From contig NZ_CP162412.1 of assembly GCF_040931995.1 (NCBI RefSeq), forward strand, positions 186,001-250,000: a stretch of 64,000 nucleotides of DNA. Direction: 5' to 3'. Numbering within the stretch: the first letter of the stretch is position 1; each line of letters begins with the position of its first letter. Positions 28,330 to 38,076 of this stretch are shown here, in pieces. A model generated the notes under the pieces. It searched no databases and was not told the DNA's origin. It saw only the letters and a list, made by a program, of their open reading frames with translations. Source of the stretch: Pelagovum sp. HNIBRBA483. GTDB lineage: Bacteria > Pseudomonadota > Alphaproteobacteria > Rhodobacterales > Rhodobacteraceae. A program made the translations under genes and the position numbers.

Positions 28330-30243
28330 TTAGCGGCCGTCCTTGTTGTCACCGAGATCTTCGAAATCGGCATCTAGGATATCTTCATCGGCCGCTGAAG
28401 CTTCGTCTGCCGCTGCCGAATCGCCACCCGATTCATCCTGGCTGGCTTTGTAGATTGCCTCGCCAAGTTTCATCGACGCTTCGGTCACGTTCTGGATGCC
28501 AGACTTGATCTTGTCGGCATTGTCGTTCTCAAGCTCGTCCTTCAAGGCCGCGACTGCGAGTTCAATCGCTTCGACGGTGGTCGGGTCGACCTTATCGCCG
28601 TGCTCTTCGATCGCTTTCTCGGTGGAGTGGATCAGGCTTTCGGCCTGGTTCTTGGCTTCCACCAGTTCTTTGCGCTGCTTGTCCGCATCGGCGTTGGCCT
28701 CTGCGTCCTTGACCATTGCTTCGATCTCGTCGTCGCTCAGGCCGCCGGAAGCCTGGATTGTGATCTTCTGCTCACGGCCCGTGCCTTTGTCCTTCGCCGA
28801 AACGCTCACGATACCGTTGGCGTCGATGTCGAAGGTCACTTCGATCTGCGGCATGCCGCGAGGTGCCGGCGGGATTTCCTCGAGGTTGAACTGACCGAGC
28901 ATCTTGTTGTCAGCAGCCATTTCACGCTCACCTTGGAACACGCGGATGGTCACGGCGTTCTGGTTATCCTCGGCGGTGGAGAACACTTGGCTCTTCTTCG
29001 TCGGGATTGTGGTGTTGCGGTCGATCAGGCGGGTGAAAACACCGCCCAGCGTTTCGATGCCGAGGGACAGCGGCGTCACGTCGAGAAGAACAACGTCCTT
29101 AACGTCGCCTTGCAGAACGCCTGCTTGGATCGCAGCGCCCATAGCGACAACCTCATCAGGGTTCACACCCTTGTGCGGCTCTTTGCCGAAGAACTTGGTC
29201 ACTTCTTCGATGACCTTCGGCATACGGGTCATACCGCCAACAAGTACGACTTCGTCGATGTCGTTGGTCGACAGACCGGCGTCCTTCAGAGCGGCTTGGC
29301 ATGGCTTGATCGACGCTTTGATCAGATCACCAACGAGGCTTTCCAGCTTGGCGCGGGTCAGCTTCATTACGAGGTGAAGCGGCTGGCCATTCGAGCCCAT
29401 TGAGATGAACGGCTGGTTGATCTCGGTCTGGCTGGAGCTGGACAGCTCGATCTTTGCTTTCTCGGCGGCCTCTTTCAGGCGCTGGAGTGCCATTTTGTCT
29501 TGGGTCAGGTCGACTTGGTTCTCTTTTTTGAACTCGTCGGCAAGGTAGCTGACGATCCGCATGTCGAAGTCTTCACCGCCAAGGAACGTGTCACCGTTGG
29601 TGGACTTCACTTCGAAGAGGCCATCGTCAATTTCGAGGATGGTCACGTCAAATGTACCACCGCCAAGGTCATAAACGGCGATTGTTTTGGTTTCTTTTTT
29701 GTCGAGGCCATAGGCAAGCGCAGCAGCGGTCGGCTCGTTGATGATCCGCAGCACTTCAAGACCGGCGATCTTGCCGGCATCTTTGGTGGCTTGGCGCTGG
29801 GCGTCGTTGAAGTAGGCCGGCACGGTGATAACGGCTTGCGTGACTTCCTCGCCGAGGTAGCTCTCTGCGGTTTCTTTCATCTTTTGCAGGATGAAAGCAG
29901 AGATTTGGCTCGGGCTGTACTTGTCACTGCGTGCTTCGACCCACGCATCGCCATTGCCGCCATTAATGACGTTGAACGGCAGGTTCTTCTTGTCTTTTGC
30001 AAGATCCGCATCGTCGAACCGGCGACCAATCAGGCGCTTCACGCCAAAGATCGTGTTGTCCGGGTTGGTTACGGCCTGACGTTTTGCAGGCTGGCCCACG
30101 AGGCGCTCGTCGTCAGTGAATGCAACGATCGAAGGCGTAGTGCGCGCACCTTCAGAGTTTTCGATAACGCGCGGCTTGGAGCCATCCATGATGGCTACGC
30201 AGGAGTTGGTTGTACCGAGGTCGATACCAATTACTTTTCCCAT
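28330..30243 (-). CDS. dnaK: chaperone DnaK (Hsp70)
   Basis: 637 residues. Begins [20 protein letters not shown] (phosphate-1 loop) with [15 protein letters not shown] (phosphate-2) and [11 protein letters not shown] (adenosine site), a linker [20 protein letters not shown], the substrate domain and a helical lid ending in an acidic tail ([18 protein letters not shown]). ATP-driven folding chaperone. A sigma32-like promoter sits about 110 bases upstream. grpE and hrcA are not nearby. Confidence 0.98.
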   Translation of the reverse strand: MGKVIGIDLGTTNSCVAIMDGSKPRVIENSEGARTTPSIVAFTDDERLVGQPAKRQAVTNPDNTIFGVKRLIGRRFDDADLAKDKKNLPFNVINGGNGDAWVEARSDKYSPSQISAFILQKMKETAESYLGEEVTQAVITVPAYFNDAQRQATKDAGKIAGLEVLRIINEPTAAALAYGLDKKETKTIAVYDLGGGTFDVTILEIDDGLFEVKSTNGDTFLGGEDFDMRIVSYLADEFKKENQVDLTQDKMALQRLKEAAEKAKIELSSSSQTEINQPFISMGSNGQPLHLVMKLTRAKLESLVGDLIKASIKPCQAALKDAGLSTNDIDEVVLVGGMTRMPKVIEEVTKFFGKEPHKGVNPDEVVAMGAAIQAGVLQGDVKDVVLLDVTPLSLGIETLGGVFTRLIDRNTTIPTKKSQVFSTAEDNQNAVTIRVFQGEREMAADNKMLGQFNLEEIPPAPRGMPQIEVTFDIDANGIVSVSAKDKGTGREQKITIQASGGLSDDEIEAMVKDAEANADADKQRKELVEAKNQAESLIHSTEKAIEEHGDKVDPTTVEAIELAVAALKDELENDNADKIKSGIQNVTEASMKLGEAIYKASQDESGGDSAAADEASAADEDILDADFEDLGDNKDGR

Positions 30244-30351
30244 TTTTCAAATCCCTCACTTAGGCGGTTTGATCGGCGCGGACCCTTGTCGGCATCCGAG
30301 CCTTCTGGTTGGTTCCTTCAGCCTTAAACGGCTTCTGGATAGATCAGAGCG

Positions 30352-30380
30352 TATATAGGGAGGCAAGCAGGGGGCTGCAA
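30352..30380 (-). promoter_or_regulatory. heat-shock (sigma32/RpoH-like) promoter of dnaK
   Basis: On the minus strand TTGCAG (30380-30375), 16 bases, then CTATATA (30358-30352); the preceding bases give CCCTATAT, the -10 type used by RpoH. Start near 30345 leaves a leader of about 100 bases before dnaK. Confidence 0.55.
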
Positions 30381-30419
30381 CGGGTCAAACGGGCAAATTT
30401 AAATACGGATTGCGAATTG

Positions 30420-31241
30420 CTAGCGACCGGCGTTCCAACTCGCAGAGGCATTCTTACGGGTGAAGAACTCGATCATCAGACCGAACATAAACAAACCAAC
30501 CGTTACCGACACCGGATAGGAGATCGAGCTATTGTGCGGGTAGTAGTTGATGAAGACAAAACCGCGCGCTTGGTCAATACAATGGAACAACGGATTCCAT
30601 GAAAACAAGGCGACCATACTGGCAGGAAGCGTGTTCGCGACAAACATTTTGCCTGAGGCAATCATATTGACCCGTGAATAGACAGTCTGTCCGATTGGCG
30701 CGAGGTTCGGCAGCCACGGCCGGATCGACATGAATATGATGCCGATAGCCACACCCGAAATCCAAGCCAACAAGAACATGCCATATGCCCCGATAGGGTC
30801 GTGGATCGAGATTGGGGTGATGAGTGAATGGTAGAGGAAGAGTGCGACAACTAGTGTGAGCGTCTGTTGATAGAGCGTGCTTATAGCCGCTGCGGAGATC
30901 GTGACGATCGTATTGAGCGGCGCGTGATGCATCATAGGGGAGGTTGATCCCTCAGCACCAAACACGGAGCCGATGGTCTTGGCGTGGGTCATGAAGAGAA
31001 AGATGCCGGACATGATATAAAGGAGGAAGTCACCTCGGATGCCGCCGCCTCTCATTCCCAGTAGCAAAAACATCGCATAAAAAGCGGCAACGAAAAGCGT
31101 GGCTTGGATAAGGTTCAAGAGCAGGCCGACGACAGCATTGCTGTGGCTCTTCCGGATGTCCCGCACCACGCTGTGAAAGATCAACTCGCCCATTTCGAAG
31201 GCGTAGACGAACTTGCTTCTTTTTCGCTGGGTTTGAAACAT
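30420..31241 (-). CDS. ABC-2 type polysaccharide export permease (KpsM-like)
   Basis: 273 residues from ATG 31241 (an upstream in-frame ATG at 31313 adds 24). It has about six hydrophobic helices and the short cytoplasmic N-terminus with FQTQRKRSKF and VVRDIRKSHSNAVVGLL, typical of inner-membrane permeases exporting capsular polysaccharide. HAKTIGSVFGAEGSTSPMMHHAPLN and the C-terminal NPLFHCIDQARGFVFI also fit. The matching ATPase (KpsT) and KpsC/S/D/E genes are not in this window. Divergent from the cysQ-led polysaccharide operon. Confidence 0.85.
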   Translation of the reverse strand: MFQTQRKRSKFVYAFEMGELIFHSVVRDIRKSHSNAVVGLLLNLIQATLFVAAFYAMFLLLGMRGGGIRGDFLLYIMSGIFLFMTHAKTIGSVFGAEGSTSPMMHHAPLNTIVTISAAAISTLYQQTLTLVVALFLYHSLITPISIHDPIGAYGMFLLAWISGVAIGIIFMSIRPWLPNLAPIGQTVYSRVNMIASGKMFVANTLPASMVALFSWNPLFHCIDQARGFVFINYYPHNSSISYPVSVTVGLFMFGLMIEFFTRKNASASWNAGR

Positions 31242-31335
31242 TTCCTGAAGGTTTGGCCGCTCTGAGAATGAATGCGTTGCAGCGTAATACGGGATCACGC
31301 ATAAAGCGATCATCTTTTCAGTTAAATACTTGTAG

Positions 31336-32148
31336 ATGGAGATTCAGGTGGACTTTCAGAAGCTTGAGACAGAGATGAGGCGCCTTGCCCTTGAAGCAGG
31401 CGCGCTGATTATGGAAGTTTATGGAAGAGACGATTTTCAGGTCGAGTCAAAATCTGATGAAAGCCCTGTAACGGTCGCCGACAAACTCGCCGACGCGCAT
31501 ATCTCCGCAGGGTTACGAGCTGCTTTCCCAGATGTTGCGCTCGTGACCGAAGAGCAGGCCGATACGCATGGCACAACCGGCTCAACTTTTCTGATCGTCG
31601 ATCCGCTTGACGGGACAAAAGAATTCATCAACCGGAGAGGCGATTTCACTGTGAATATCGCCTATGTGGAGGCTGGCGTTCCCATTCGCGGGGTCGTTTA
31701 TACGCCGGCGCGTGAAAGGCTTTTCATCACCGATAATCGGGGTGTTTCAATCGAAGAGAAGGGGCCGTTTGACCCGCAAAAGAATGGCGAAACGGTGCCT
31801 ATTTCAGTCTCTAAACCCAATAATTTGGCCTTGCGGATCGTCGCTTCCAAATCCCACAGAGATCAGGCGACTGACGACTATCTGGAACGATATTCTTACA
31901 GCGACACCAAGAGCGCCGGATCATCGCTGAAGTTTTGCCTCGTTGCGACCGGTGAAGCCGACCTCTATCCACGCCTCGGGCGGACAATGGAGTGGGATAC
32001 TGCCGCGGGGCAGGCTGTTTTGCAGGGTGCAGGGGGTCAGGTCGTTGCGTTTGAGACCCATGAACCCCTTTCATATGGCAAGACCGGCTTTGAAAACCCG
32101 TTTTTCATCGCTTTTGCGCCGGGGGTTGAATTAGTCTCGTCCTCATGA
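31336..32148 (+). CDS. cysQ: 3'(2'),5'-bisphosphate nucleotidase CysQ
   Basis: 270 residues, inositol-monophosphatase fold. Metal-binding motifs: VTEEQ (Glu), VDPLDGTKEF and the C-terminal GRTMEWDTAAGQAVL. CysQ hydrolyses PAP, the product left when PAPS donates sulfate, to AMP and phosphate. It opens the polysaccharide operon and overlaps kdsB by 4 bases. Since a sulfotransferase ends the same operon, PAP clearing for that enzyme is the natural reading; general sulfate assimilation is the alternative. Confidence 0.92.
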   Translation: MEIQVDFQKLETEMRRLALEAGALIMEVYGRDDFQVESKSDESPVTVADKLADAHISAGLRAAFPDVALVTEEQADTHGTTGSTFLIVDPLDGTKEFINRRGDFTVNIAYVEAGVPIRGVVYTPARERLFITDNRGVSIEEKGPFDPQKNGETVPISVSKPNNLALRIVASKSHRDQATDDYLERYSYSDTKSAGSSLKFCLVATGEADLYPRLGRTMEWDTAAGQAVLQGAGGQVVAFETHEPLSYGKTGFENPFFIAFAPGVELVSSS

Positions 32149-32942
32149 AGACCTTGATTGTAATACCGATGCGGTTTGCGTCGGTTCGATTTCCAGGAAA
32201 GCCGCTTGCGCGATTAGTCTCGCCCGGCGGTGATGACAGATCTCTCGCTCATTGGACGTGGCTTGCGGCGCAACCACTAGCAGATCTTGCCCGCATCGTT
32301 TTGGCAACGGATGATGATCTTATTGAGGCGGAATGTAATTCGTTTGGTGGTGAAGTTGTTCGGACATCATCGGCCTGCCGAAATGGCACCGAGCGATGTG
32401 CGGAGGCTCTGCAAGCAATTGGCGATGAATTTGATCTTGTCGTGAATCTGCAAGGTGATGCACCTCTGATGCCACATTGGATTTTACAGTCCCTGATAAG
32501 CGCTTTCGACTCTCCTGCAGTTCAAGTTGCGACACCGGCCCTACCGACGAGCGGACGCATGCTCGCCGCGTTGCGAGAGGACAGGCACGAAGGTCGGGTC
32601 GGTGCAACGACGCTGGTGCAGGATAGTGACGGCAATGCTCTCTATTTCTCCAAAGAGGTTCTTCCGTACACCGCAGGGCGGTTTGATGACGAAGAAACCA
32701 CCCCTGTATTCCATCATATTGGTGCCTATGCGTATCGCCCTGAGGCATTGAAAGCTTATTTGAGGCTGCCTGAGTCTCCCTTGGAACAATGCGAAGGGCT
32801 GGAGCAGTTGCGTTTCCTCGAAAACGGCATCCCTATCAAATGCGTGCAAGCGGACCTGCAAGGACGGTCTTTCTGGGAAGTGAACAATCCCGAAGACATC
32901 CCGAAAGTCGCACCGTATTTGGGCGCAGTGGGGCGGCAGTGA
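32145..32942 (+). CDS. kdsB: 3-deoxy-manno-octulosonate cytidylyltransferase (CMP-Kdo synthetase)
   Basis: 265 residues. Begins LIVIPMRFASVRFPGKPLA, the nucleotide-binding start of CMP-Kdo synthetases, with CRNGTERCAEAL, LVVNLQGDAPLMP, and HHIGAYAYRPEALKAYL. It makes CMP-Kdo, donor of the Kdo linker that joins capsule chains to lipid, or of LPS core Kdo. The QGDAP motif (instead of the LPS enzyme's usual QGDEP) is one reason to lean to a capsule-type paralogue. GTGA overlap with the next gene. Confidence 0.88.
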   Translation: MKTLIVIPMRFASVRFPGKPLARLVSPGGDDRSLAHWTWLAAQPLADLARIVLATDDDLIEAECNSFGGEVVRTSSACRNGTERCAEALQAIGDEFDLVVNLQGDAPLMPHWILQSLISAFDSPAVQVATPALPTSGRMLAALREDRHEGRVGATTLVQDSDGNALYFSKEVLPYTAGRFDDEETTPVFHHIGAYAYRPEALKAYLRLPESPLEQCEGLEQLRFLENGIPIKCVQADLQGRSFWEVNNPEDIPKVAPYLGAVGRQ

Positions 32943-34171
32943 TCGCGCCGCGTGTCAGTGTCATAATCGTCAGTCACGGGCGACCGAACCATTTGAACGG
33001 TGTCGTTAAGTCCCTGCTACAACAACGCTTTCCCAGCTTCGAAATAATTATTGTCGCCGAGCCTGAGGCGCTCTCTTCCGCGCAATTTGATGTTGGTGTC
33101 ATCAAAACCGTCGCGTTCAGTCACGCGAATATCTCTGCTGCGCGCAACCTCGGTATTGCCCACGCCGCGGGCGAAATTATTGCGTTTATAGACGACGACG
33201 CGCGGCCAGAGCCATTGTGGCTATCTCGTCTCGTCGGGCCCATTGCGTCTGGCGCTGCCTCGGCCGCAACGGGGCGGGTGATTGGTAGAAACGGGATCAC
33301 AAACCAATCAACCTGCGTTTCAGTCGCGCCAAATGCCGACGAGCGCACACTCCCTTTCGGCTCTAAAGCGCGTGTTTTTCGCGGTGAATGCATCAAGCTT
33401 GTTGGGACCAATTGCGCTTTTGATGCAAAGTTTCTGCGGCGCTTGGGCGGTTTTGACGAAGGCTACGCATTCTACATGGATGATACCGATGTCTCGATGC
33501 GCGCAAGAAATGATGGTGCGTCGATAGCCTATGTGGGTGATGCTGTCGTTCATCATGGTTTTGCTGCTGGGCCGCTGCGGCGGCAGGATCGCGTACCAAC
33601 ATCCCTAACAAAAATTGGCCAGAGTACAGCGCGGTTCCTTTCATCGCACTGTGGAGCGCGAGAACGCGGTTACGCGGTCGAAAAACAGACTCTATTACAG
33701 CGGAATAGACTTATTCAGCTTATGATCGACGGATTGATTGACCCTATCCAGGTGAGGCTTCTTTTGAAACAATACCAAGCGGGTATTGAGATGGAGACTA
33801 AAAGGACTCCAAAGGCGCCAGAGCTGGACTTGCGCCGGCCTTTTCGTCCCGTATCCGTACAGATCGGGCGAGACAAAGTTCTGGCGTCCCGCTTTTGGAA
33901 CCGTCGCCGCGTTCGAGCCGTTGCGCGACAGTCTGCATTGGCCGGCGATATCGTCACAGTTATTCGGTTGAGTTGGACGGCTCTGTTTCACACTGCAAAA
34001 TATTTGGATGATGAAGGATACTGGGTCCAAAGGGGCGGCTTGTTCGGGCGCTCTGAGAGAGGTGATCCAATTTTCCGTATCTGGAGGTTTCGTGGCAGGG
34101 TCGAGCGGGAAATAAAGCGCATATCTTCAGATCGGTTTTCTTCAATTATGCCTGATATAGAGCCGAAATAA
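32939..34171 (+). CDS. glycosyltransferase family 2
   Basis: 410 residues from GTG 32939, which overlaps the kdsB stop. GT-A fold: VSVIIVSHGRPNHLNGVVKS, then AARNLGIAHAAGEIIAFIDDDARPE with the metal-binding DDD, and the GGFDEGYAFYMDDTDVSMR acceptor region. The C-terminal 170 residues are Arg-rich and lack clear membrane helices. It uses a nucleotide sugar to extend a glycan; sugar and linkage unknown. The in-frame stretch upstream (from 32789) lies inside kdsB. Confidence 0.88.
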   Translation: MIAPRVSVIIVSHGRPNHLNGVVKSLLQQRFPSFEIIIVAEPEALSSAQFDVGVIKTVAFSHANISAARNLGIAHAAGEIIAFIDDDARPEPLWLSRLVGPIASGAASAATGRVIGRNGITNQSTCVSVAPNADERTLPFGSKARVFRGECIKLVGTNCAFDAKFLRRLGGFDEGYAFYMDDTDVSMRARNDGASIAYVGDAVVHHGFAAGPLRRQDRVPTSLTKIGQSTARFLSSHCGARERGYAVEKQTLLQRNRLIQLMIDGLIDPIQVRLLLKQYQAGIEMETKRTPKAPELDLRRPFRPVSVQIGRDKVLASRFWNRRRVRAVARQSALAGDIVTVIRLSWTALFHTAKYLDDEGYWVQRGGLFGRSERGDPIFRIWRFRGRVEREIKRISSDRFSSIMPDIEPK

Positions 34172-35328
34172 TGTCAGGAAGTCCGCAAACCCCACTGGTG
34201 ATCGACCTAACGCGGCTATTATCGAGAATCGGCAAGCGGTTTTCGGGCATCGACAGGGTCGAATTCGAGTATCTCAGGTTTCTGAAGGAACAGGGGGAAA
34301 CCTACGGTCTATTACGGACTAGGTGGGGTTATCTTTTAGTCGATCAAAGCGGCATGCAGCGCCTTTATCCCCTGATAGCTCCGCAATGGGCGGGCCGTTC
34401 GTTGGCTAAATGGCGTGTACTTGCCCAATTGAGGTTTTTCGCAGTCACTCGGGCACGATTTTCGACCCTAAATAAGGCTTTGTTGCGCCTTTTCCCAAAT
34501 GGATTCTGTTATCTGAACGTGGGTCACAGTGCACTTTCGGCGTCTTTTTTCGCCACTTTGCGCTCGGCCGGATGTCAGGAAATCCGCATCATGATCCACG
34601 ATGTGATCCCTTTGAGTTACCCAGAATATCAGAGGCCCGAAACCATTGTGAAATTCGAGAAAGGTTTCATGGCCGCGCTTGAATTTGCGGACCAGATTAT
34701 TGTTACGACGCGAAGCGAAAAGGCACAGGTTGTTGCAGCCACAAATAAGCGGAATCTACGACTGCCTTCCCTATTGCAGGCGCCGCTTGGGTCCGATCAT
34801 TTTTCGCCGCCGAACGGCGGCGACGGTGCGGAGACATCGTCATCACCATTTGTAATTCTGGGAACGATCGAACCGAGGAAAAACCATAGTCTCCTTCTCG
34901 ATATTTGGTCGTCGCCAAGCCGCCCAAATGCCGAGCTCGTGATCGTGGGAGCACGGGGTTGGCGGAATGAGGAGGTTTTCCGGCGGCTCGATGCAGGGAT
35001 CGACGGTGTCTCCGAGCGAAATGGTGTCTCTGACGCTGAATTGGTGCAGCTGTTAAGGCATTCCCGCGCGCTTCTGTTTCCATCATTTGCGGAAGGGTTC
35101 GGGCTTCCGGCGGTGGAGGCAGCGCGCATGGGCGTGCCGATCATTTGCTCTGATATTCCCGTTTTTAGAGAACTGCTTGGAGACTATGCCACTTACATTG
35201 ATCCACACGATCGCGATGGTTGGGCTGAGGCAATTCGTCTTGCAGAGACGCAAGAGTCCGTGACCCGATCACATTTTTCTGCCACAGATTGGTCGTCTCA
35301 CTTTGAGCTCGTCTTTAAAGTGTCGTAA
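34171..35328 (+). CDS. glycosyltransferase family 4 (GT-B fold)
   Basis: 385 residues. The C-terminal GT-B nucleotide-sugar domain is clear: FVILGTIEPRKNHSLLLDIW, LVIVGARGWRNEEV, LLRHSRALLFPSFAEGFGLP with the E-x7-E type segment AEGFGLPAVEAARMGVPIIC. The N-terminal acceptor domain begins VIDLTRLLSRIGKRFSGIDR. A one-base overlap (TAATG) joins it to the preceding gene. A retaining sugar transferase, probably on the cytoplasmic side. Confidence 0.9.
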   Translation: MSGSPQTPLVIDLTRLLSRIGKRFSGIDRVEFEYLRFLKEQGETYGLLRTRWGYLLVDQSGMQRLYPLIAPQWAGRSLAKWRVLAQLRFFAVTRARFSTLNKALLRLFPNGFCYLNVGHSALSASFFATLRSAGCQEIRIMIHDVIPLSYPEYQRPETIVKFEKGFMAALEFADQIIVTTRSEKAQVVAATNKRNLRLPSLLQAPLGSDHFSPPNGGDGAETSSSPFVILGTIEPRKNHSLLLDIWSSPSRPNAELVIVGARGWRNEEVFRRLDAGIDGVSERNGVSDAELVQLLRHSRALLFPSFAEGFGLPAVEAARMGVPIICSDIPVFRELLGDYATYIDPHDRDGWAEAIRLAETQESVTRSHFSATDWSSHFELVFKVS

Positions 35329-35368
35329 TATTTGAGCGTTATTGAGAGAAATCAGGTGGGAGTAGGCA

Positions 35369-36379
35369 TTGGGTCTTTGGCAATCATATAGATTGCGTCT
35401 TCAAAGACGCCGTTGGCGAATTCGCGCGTTTAGAAAGCGCCGCGAGCTGACGGTGATCAATGACAGAACTTCCAAAATCCGCCCCGGCGATATTCTCCTC
35501 TTTTCGACCCTGCGGAACGAGGATGTGCGCCTCCCGTATTTCCTCAAATATTATAGGGGATTGGGCGTTAATCATTTCCTCATGGTTGACAATGGCAGCA
35601 CTGACGGTGGCGGTGAGTATCTCGCCGCCCAGCCGGATGTGTCACTATGGTGGACCCAATCCAGTTACAAACGCGCACGATTTGGCGTGGATTGGCTGAA
35701 CTGGCTCCAGATGCGGCACGCGCATGGCCATTGGTGCCTCGTTGTCGATCCTGATGAGTTCTTTGTCTATCCGTTCTGCGATACGCGGCCGGTGCGAGCG
35801 CTGACCGATTGGCTGGATGCCTCCTCGATCCGTTCATTCGGAGCGATGCTGATCGACATGTACCCAAAGGGCGGTCTGAAAAACGCGCGCTACCTCAAGG
35901 GGGAAAATCCGATCGAGGTGGCGCCTTGGTTCGATTCAGGCAATTACTCCATCAAGAAGAATAGCCGCTTCGGAAACCTTTGGATTCAAGGTGGCCCTCG
36001 GAGCCGCGCCTTTTTCACCGAGGAACCGTGGCGGGCGCCCGCCTTGAACAAGATACCGCTGGTGAAATGGGACAGGCGCTATGCCTATGTTAGTTCGACC
36101 CACATGCTGCTGCCACGGGGGTTGAACCTCGTTTATGATGAATGGGGTGGCGAGAAAGCCTCTGGCGTTCTTCTTCACACGAAGTTTCTCGATACCTTTG
36201 CAGTGAAGGCTGAGGAGGAGCTAGAACGCCGCCAGCATTATGCGAACAGTCACGAATACAAGGCATATGCCGAAGGGTTGAAAGACAGCGCCGATCTTTG
36301 GTGCAAGTGGTCCGAGCAATATATCAATTGGCGCCAGTTAGAGATCCTCGGCCTGATGTCAAAGGGGAACTGGGCGTGA
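35369..36379 (+). CDS. glycosyltransferase family 2-like / GT92-type protein
   Basis: 336 residues with a TTG start at 35369 behind GGTGGGAG; no ATG fits before the conserved region. After an Arg-rich N-terminus comes a GT-A core: LFSTLRNEDVRLPYFLKYYR, VNHFLMVDNGSTDGG, HGHWCLVVDPDEFFVYPF with a metal-binding DPDE. This matches the Glyco_tranf_2_4/GT92-like group of single-sugar transferases. It overlaps the next gene by GTGA. Confidence 0.82.
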   Translation: MGLWQSYRLRLQRRRWRIRAFRKRRELTVINDRTSKIRPGDILLFSTLRNEDVRLPYFLKYYRGLGVNHFLMVDNGSTDGGGEYLAAQPDVSLWWTQSSYKRARFGVDWLNWLQMRHAHGHWCLVVDPDEFFVYPFCDTRPVRALTDWLDASSIRSFGAMLIDMYPKGGLKNARYLKGENPIEVAPWFDSGNYSIKKNSRFGNLWIQGGPRSRAFFTEEPWRAPALNKIPLVKWDRRYAYVSSTHMLLPRGLNLVYDEWGGEKASGVLLHTKFLDTFAVKAEEELERRQHYANSHEYKAYAEGLKDSADLWCKWSEQYINWRQLEILGLMSKGNWA

Positions 36380-38073
36380 GCGTCGGCGTCGTCATGTTGG
36401 TTCATACCGCCTTTGATCGCGCGGAACAGGTTGTACGGCATTGGGTCGCGGGCGGTTGCCCGGTTGTGATCCATGTGGACAAGGCCGTGGATCGTAAGGT
36501 GTTCAATGCGTTCAAAGGCGCGTTGCGCGATTTAACGGATGTGCGATTTTCCAAGCGGCACCGCTGCGAGTGGGGGACGTGGGGACTTGTCGCAGCATCC
36601 CAATCCGCCTCTGAATTGATGCTGGAGACATTTCCAGAAGTGCGCCATGTCTATTTGGCGTCTGGTTCTTGCCTTCCGCTGCGTCCGGTAAAGGAATTGA
36701 TCCGCTATCTGGAGGCACGCCCCAAGACCGACTTTATCGAAAGTGCGACGACATCTGATGTCCTTTGGACCGTCGGCGGCTTGGATGAAGAGCGCTTTAC
36801 ACTACGGTTTCCCTTTGCATGGAAACGTCATCGGTTCCTTTTCGACAGATATGTCGAGCTACAAAGGCGACTGAACATTAAAAGGAAGATTCCAAAAGGG
36901 CTCGTGCCTCATATGGGATCACAATGGTGGTGTCTCACACGGCAGACTCTCTCCGCAATACTCGAAGACCCCGAGCGCCCAACCTTTGATCGTTATTTCA
37001 GACGGGTCTGGATTCCGGACGAGAGCTATTTCCAAACCTTGGTGCGGCAATACTCACTCAATATTGAGAGCCGCTCTCTGACGTTGTCGAAGTTCGATTT
37101 CCAAGGCAAGCCACACATCTTCTATGATGATCATCTTCAACTCTTGCGGCGTTCAGATTGCTTTGTCGCAAGAAAGATCTGGCCACATGCCGAAAGGCTC
37201 TATGCTACGTTCCTTGATGATCCCGCTGGCGCGATCAAGGGGCAGGAACCTAATCCGGGGAAGATTGATCGCATCTTCTCCAAAGCTGTCGAGCGCCGCA
37301 CGAAAGGCCGCCCCGGTCTTTATATGCAGAGCCGCTTTCCCAACGAGGATTGGGAGAACGGTGTAACGTCCGCCCCCTATTCAATTTTCGAAGGCTTCTC
37401 CGATCTTTTCGAGAATTTCGAGCCTTGGCTCGCGAATGCGACCAGCGCGCGCGTACATGGCCATCTGTTCGCAAAGGATCGGGTCCATTTTGAGGGAGAT
37501 CAAAAGACCTTTTCCGGCGCGCTCTCTGATTGCGCCAAAATCAGAGACTACAATGGGCGCATGTTTCTTCGCGGGATGATCTGGAATACCCGCGGCGAGC
37601 GGCAATGCTTCATGTTTGGCCCGCGTGACGAGCAATATATCAGTTGGGATGTCGCCAGAGATCCTAATGCGCAGATTTCGGTCGTGGCGGGTGCTTGGGC
37701 GGTGCCACTGTTCCGCTCAAACGCCAATTTCTCCGAAATCCGAAGCGTAGCAGCGCGCTTGCAAAAGATCGAAAGTGAACATCTCGAAATTCTCCGTTCG
37801 ATCTATACGAAAGCCCGCGTGCGGATTTGGACCTTGGCAGATTTTCTCGAGTCACCAATAGAAGCACTTCAATCGGTGATCGACGAAATCACTGGAAAGA
37901 ACATGCGCCGTTTGTCCGAGGCTCCGAAAATGGTTGATCTTCAGGGGTTTGCGCAGTTCATTCAGAATCTGAAAAATCAGGGAATGCATCCTTATCTCGT
38001 AGGAGATTTCCCGCCCGATGATAACTACGGCACACAAAAGCAGCGCCCGCAAAAACCATATCTGGTCCGGTAG
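36376..38073 (+). CDS. GT14-like beta-1,6-N-acetylglucosaminyltransferase with extra C-terminal domain
   Basis: 565 residues from GTG 36376. The N-terminal ~270 residues follow the core-2/I-branching (GT14) pattern: VMLVHTAFDRAEQVVRHW, PVVIHVDKAVD, HVYLASGSCLPLRP, MGSQWWCLTR and the acidic PDESYFQTL. The remaining ~290 residues (from about GKIDRIFSKAVERRTKGRPG) are a separate domain which I recall as DUF5927 attached to GT14 enzymes in Rhodobacterales. That second part includes HGHLFAKDRVHFEG, recalling a P-loop-free sulfotransferase neighbour segment, but its role is unknown. Confidence 0.8.
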   Translation: MSVGVVMLVHTAFDRAEQVVRHWVAGGCPVVIHVDKAVDRKVFNAFKGALRDLTDVRFSKRHRCEWGTWGLVAASQSASELMLETFPEVRHVYLASGSCLPLRPVKELIRYLEARPKTDFIESATTSDVLWTVGGLDEERFTLRFPFAWKRHRFLFDRYVELQRRLNIKRKIPKGLVPHMGSQWWCLTRQTLSAILEDPERPTFDRYFRRVWIPDESYFQTLVRQYSLNIESRSLTLSKFDFQGKPHIFYDDHLQLLRRSDCFVARKIWPHAERLYATFLDDPAGAIKGQEPNPGKIDRIFSKAVERRTKGRPGLYMQSRFPNEDWENGVTSAPYSIFEGFSDLFENFEPWLANATSARVHGHLFAKDRVHFEGDQKTFSGALSDCAKIRDYNGRMFLRGMIWNTRGERQCFMFGPRDEQYISWDVARDPNAQISVVAGAWAVPLFRSNANFSEIRSVAARLQKIESEHLEILRSIYTKARVRIWTLADFLESPIEALQSVIDEITGKNMRRLSEAPKMVDLQGFAQFIQNLKNQGMHPYLVGDFPPDDNYGTQKQRPQKPYLVR

Positions 38074-38076
38074 GTC

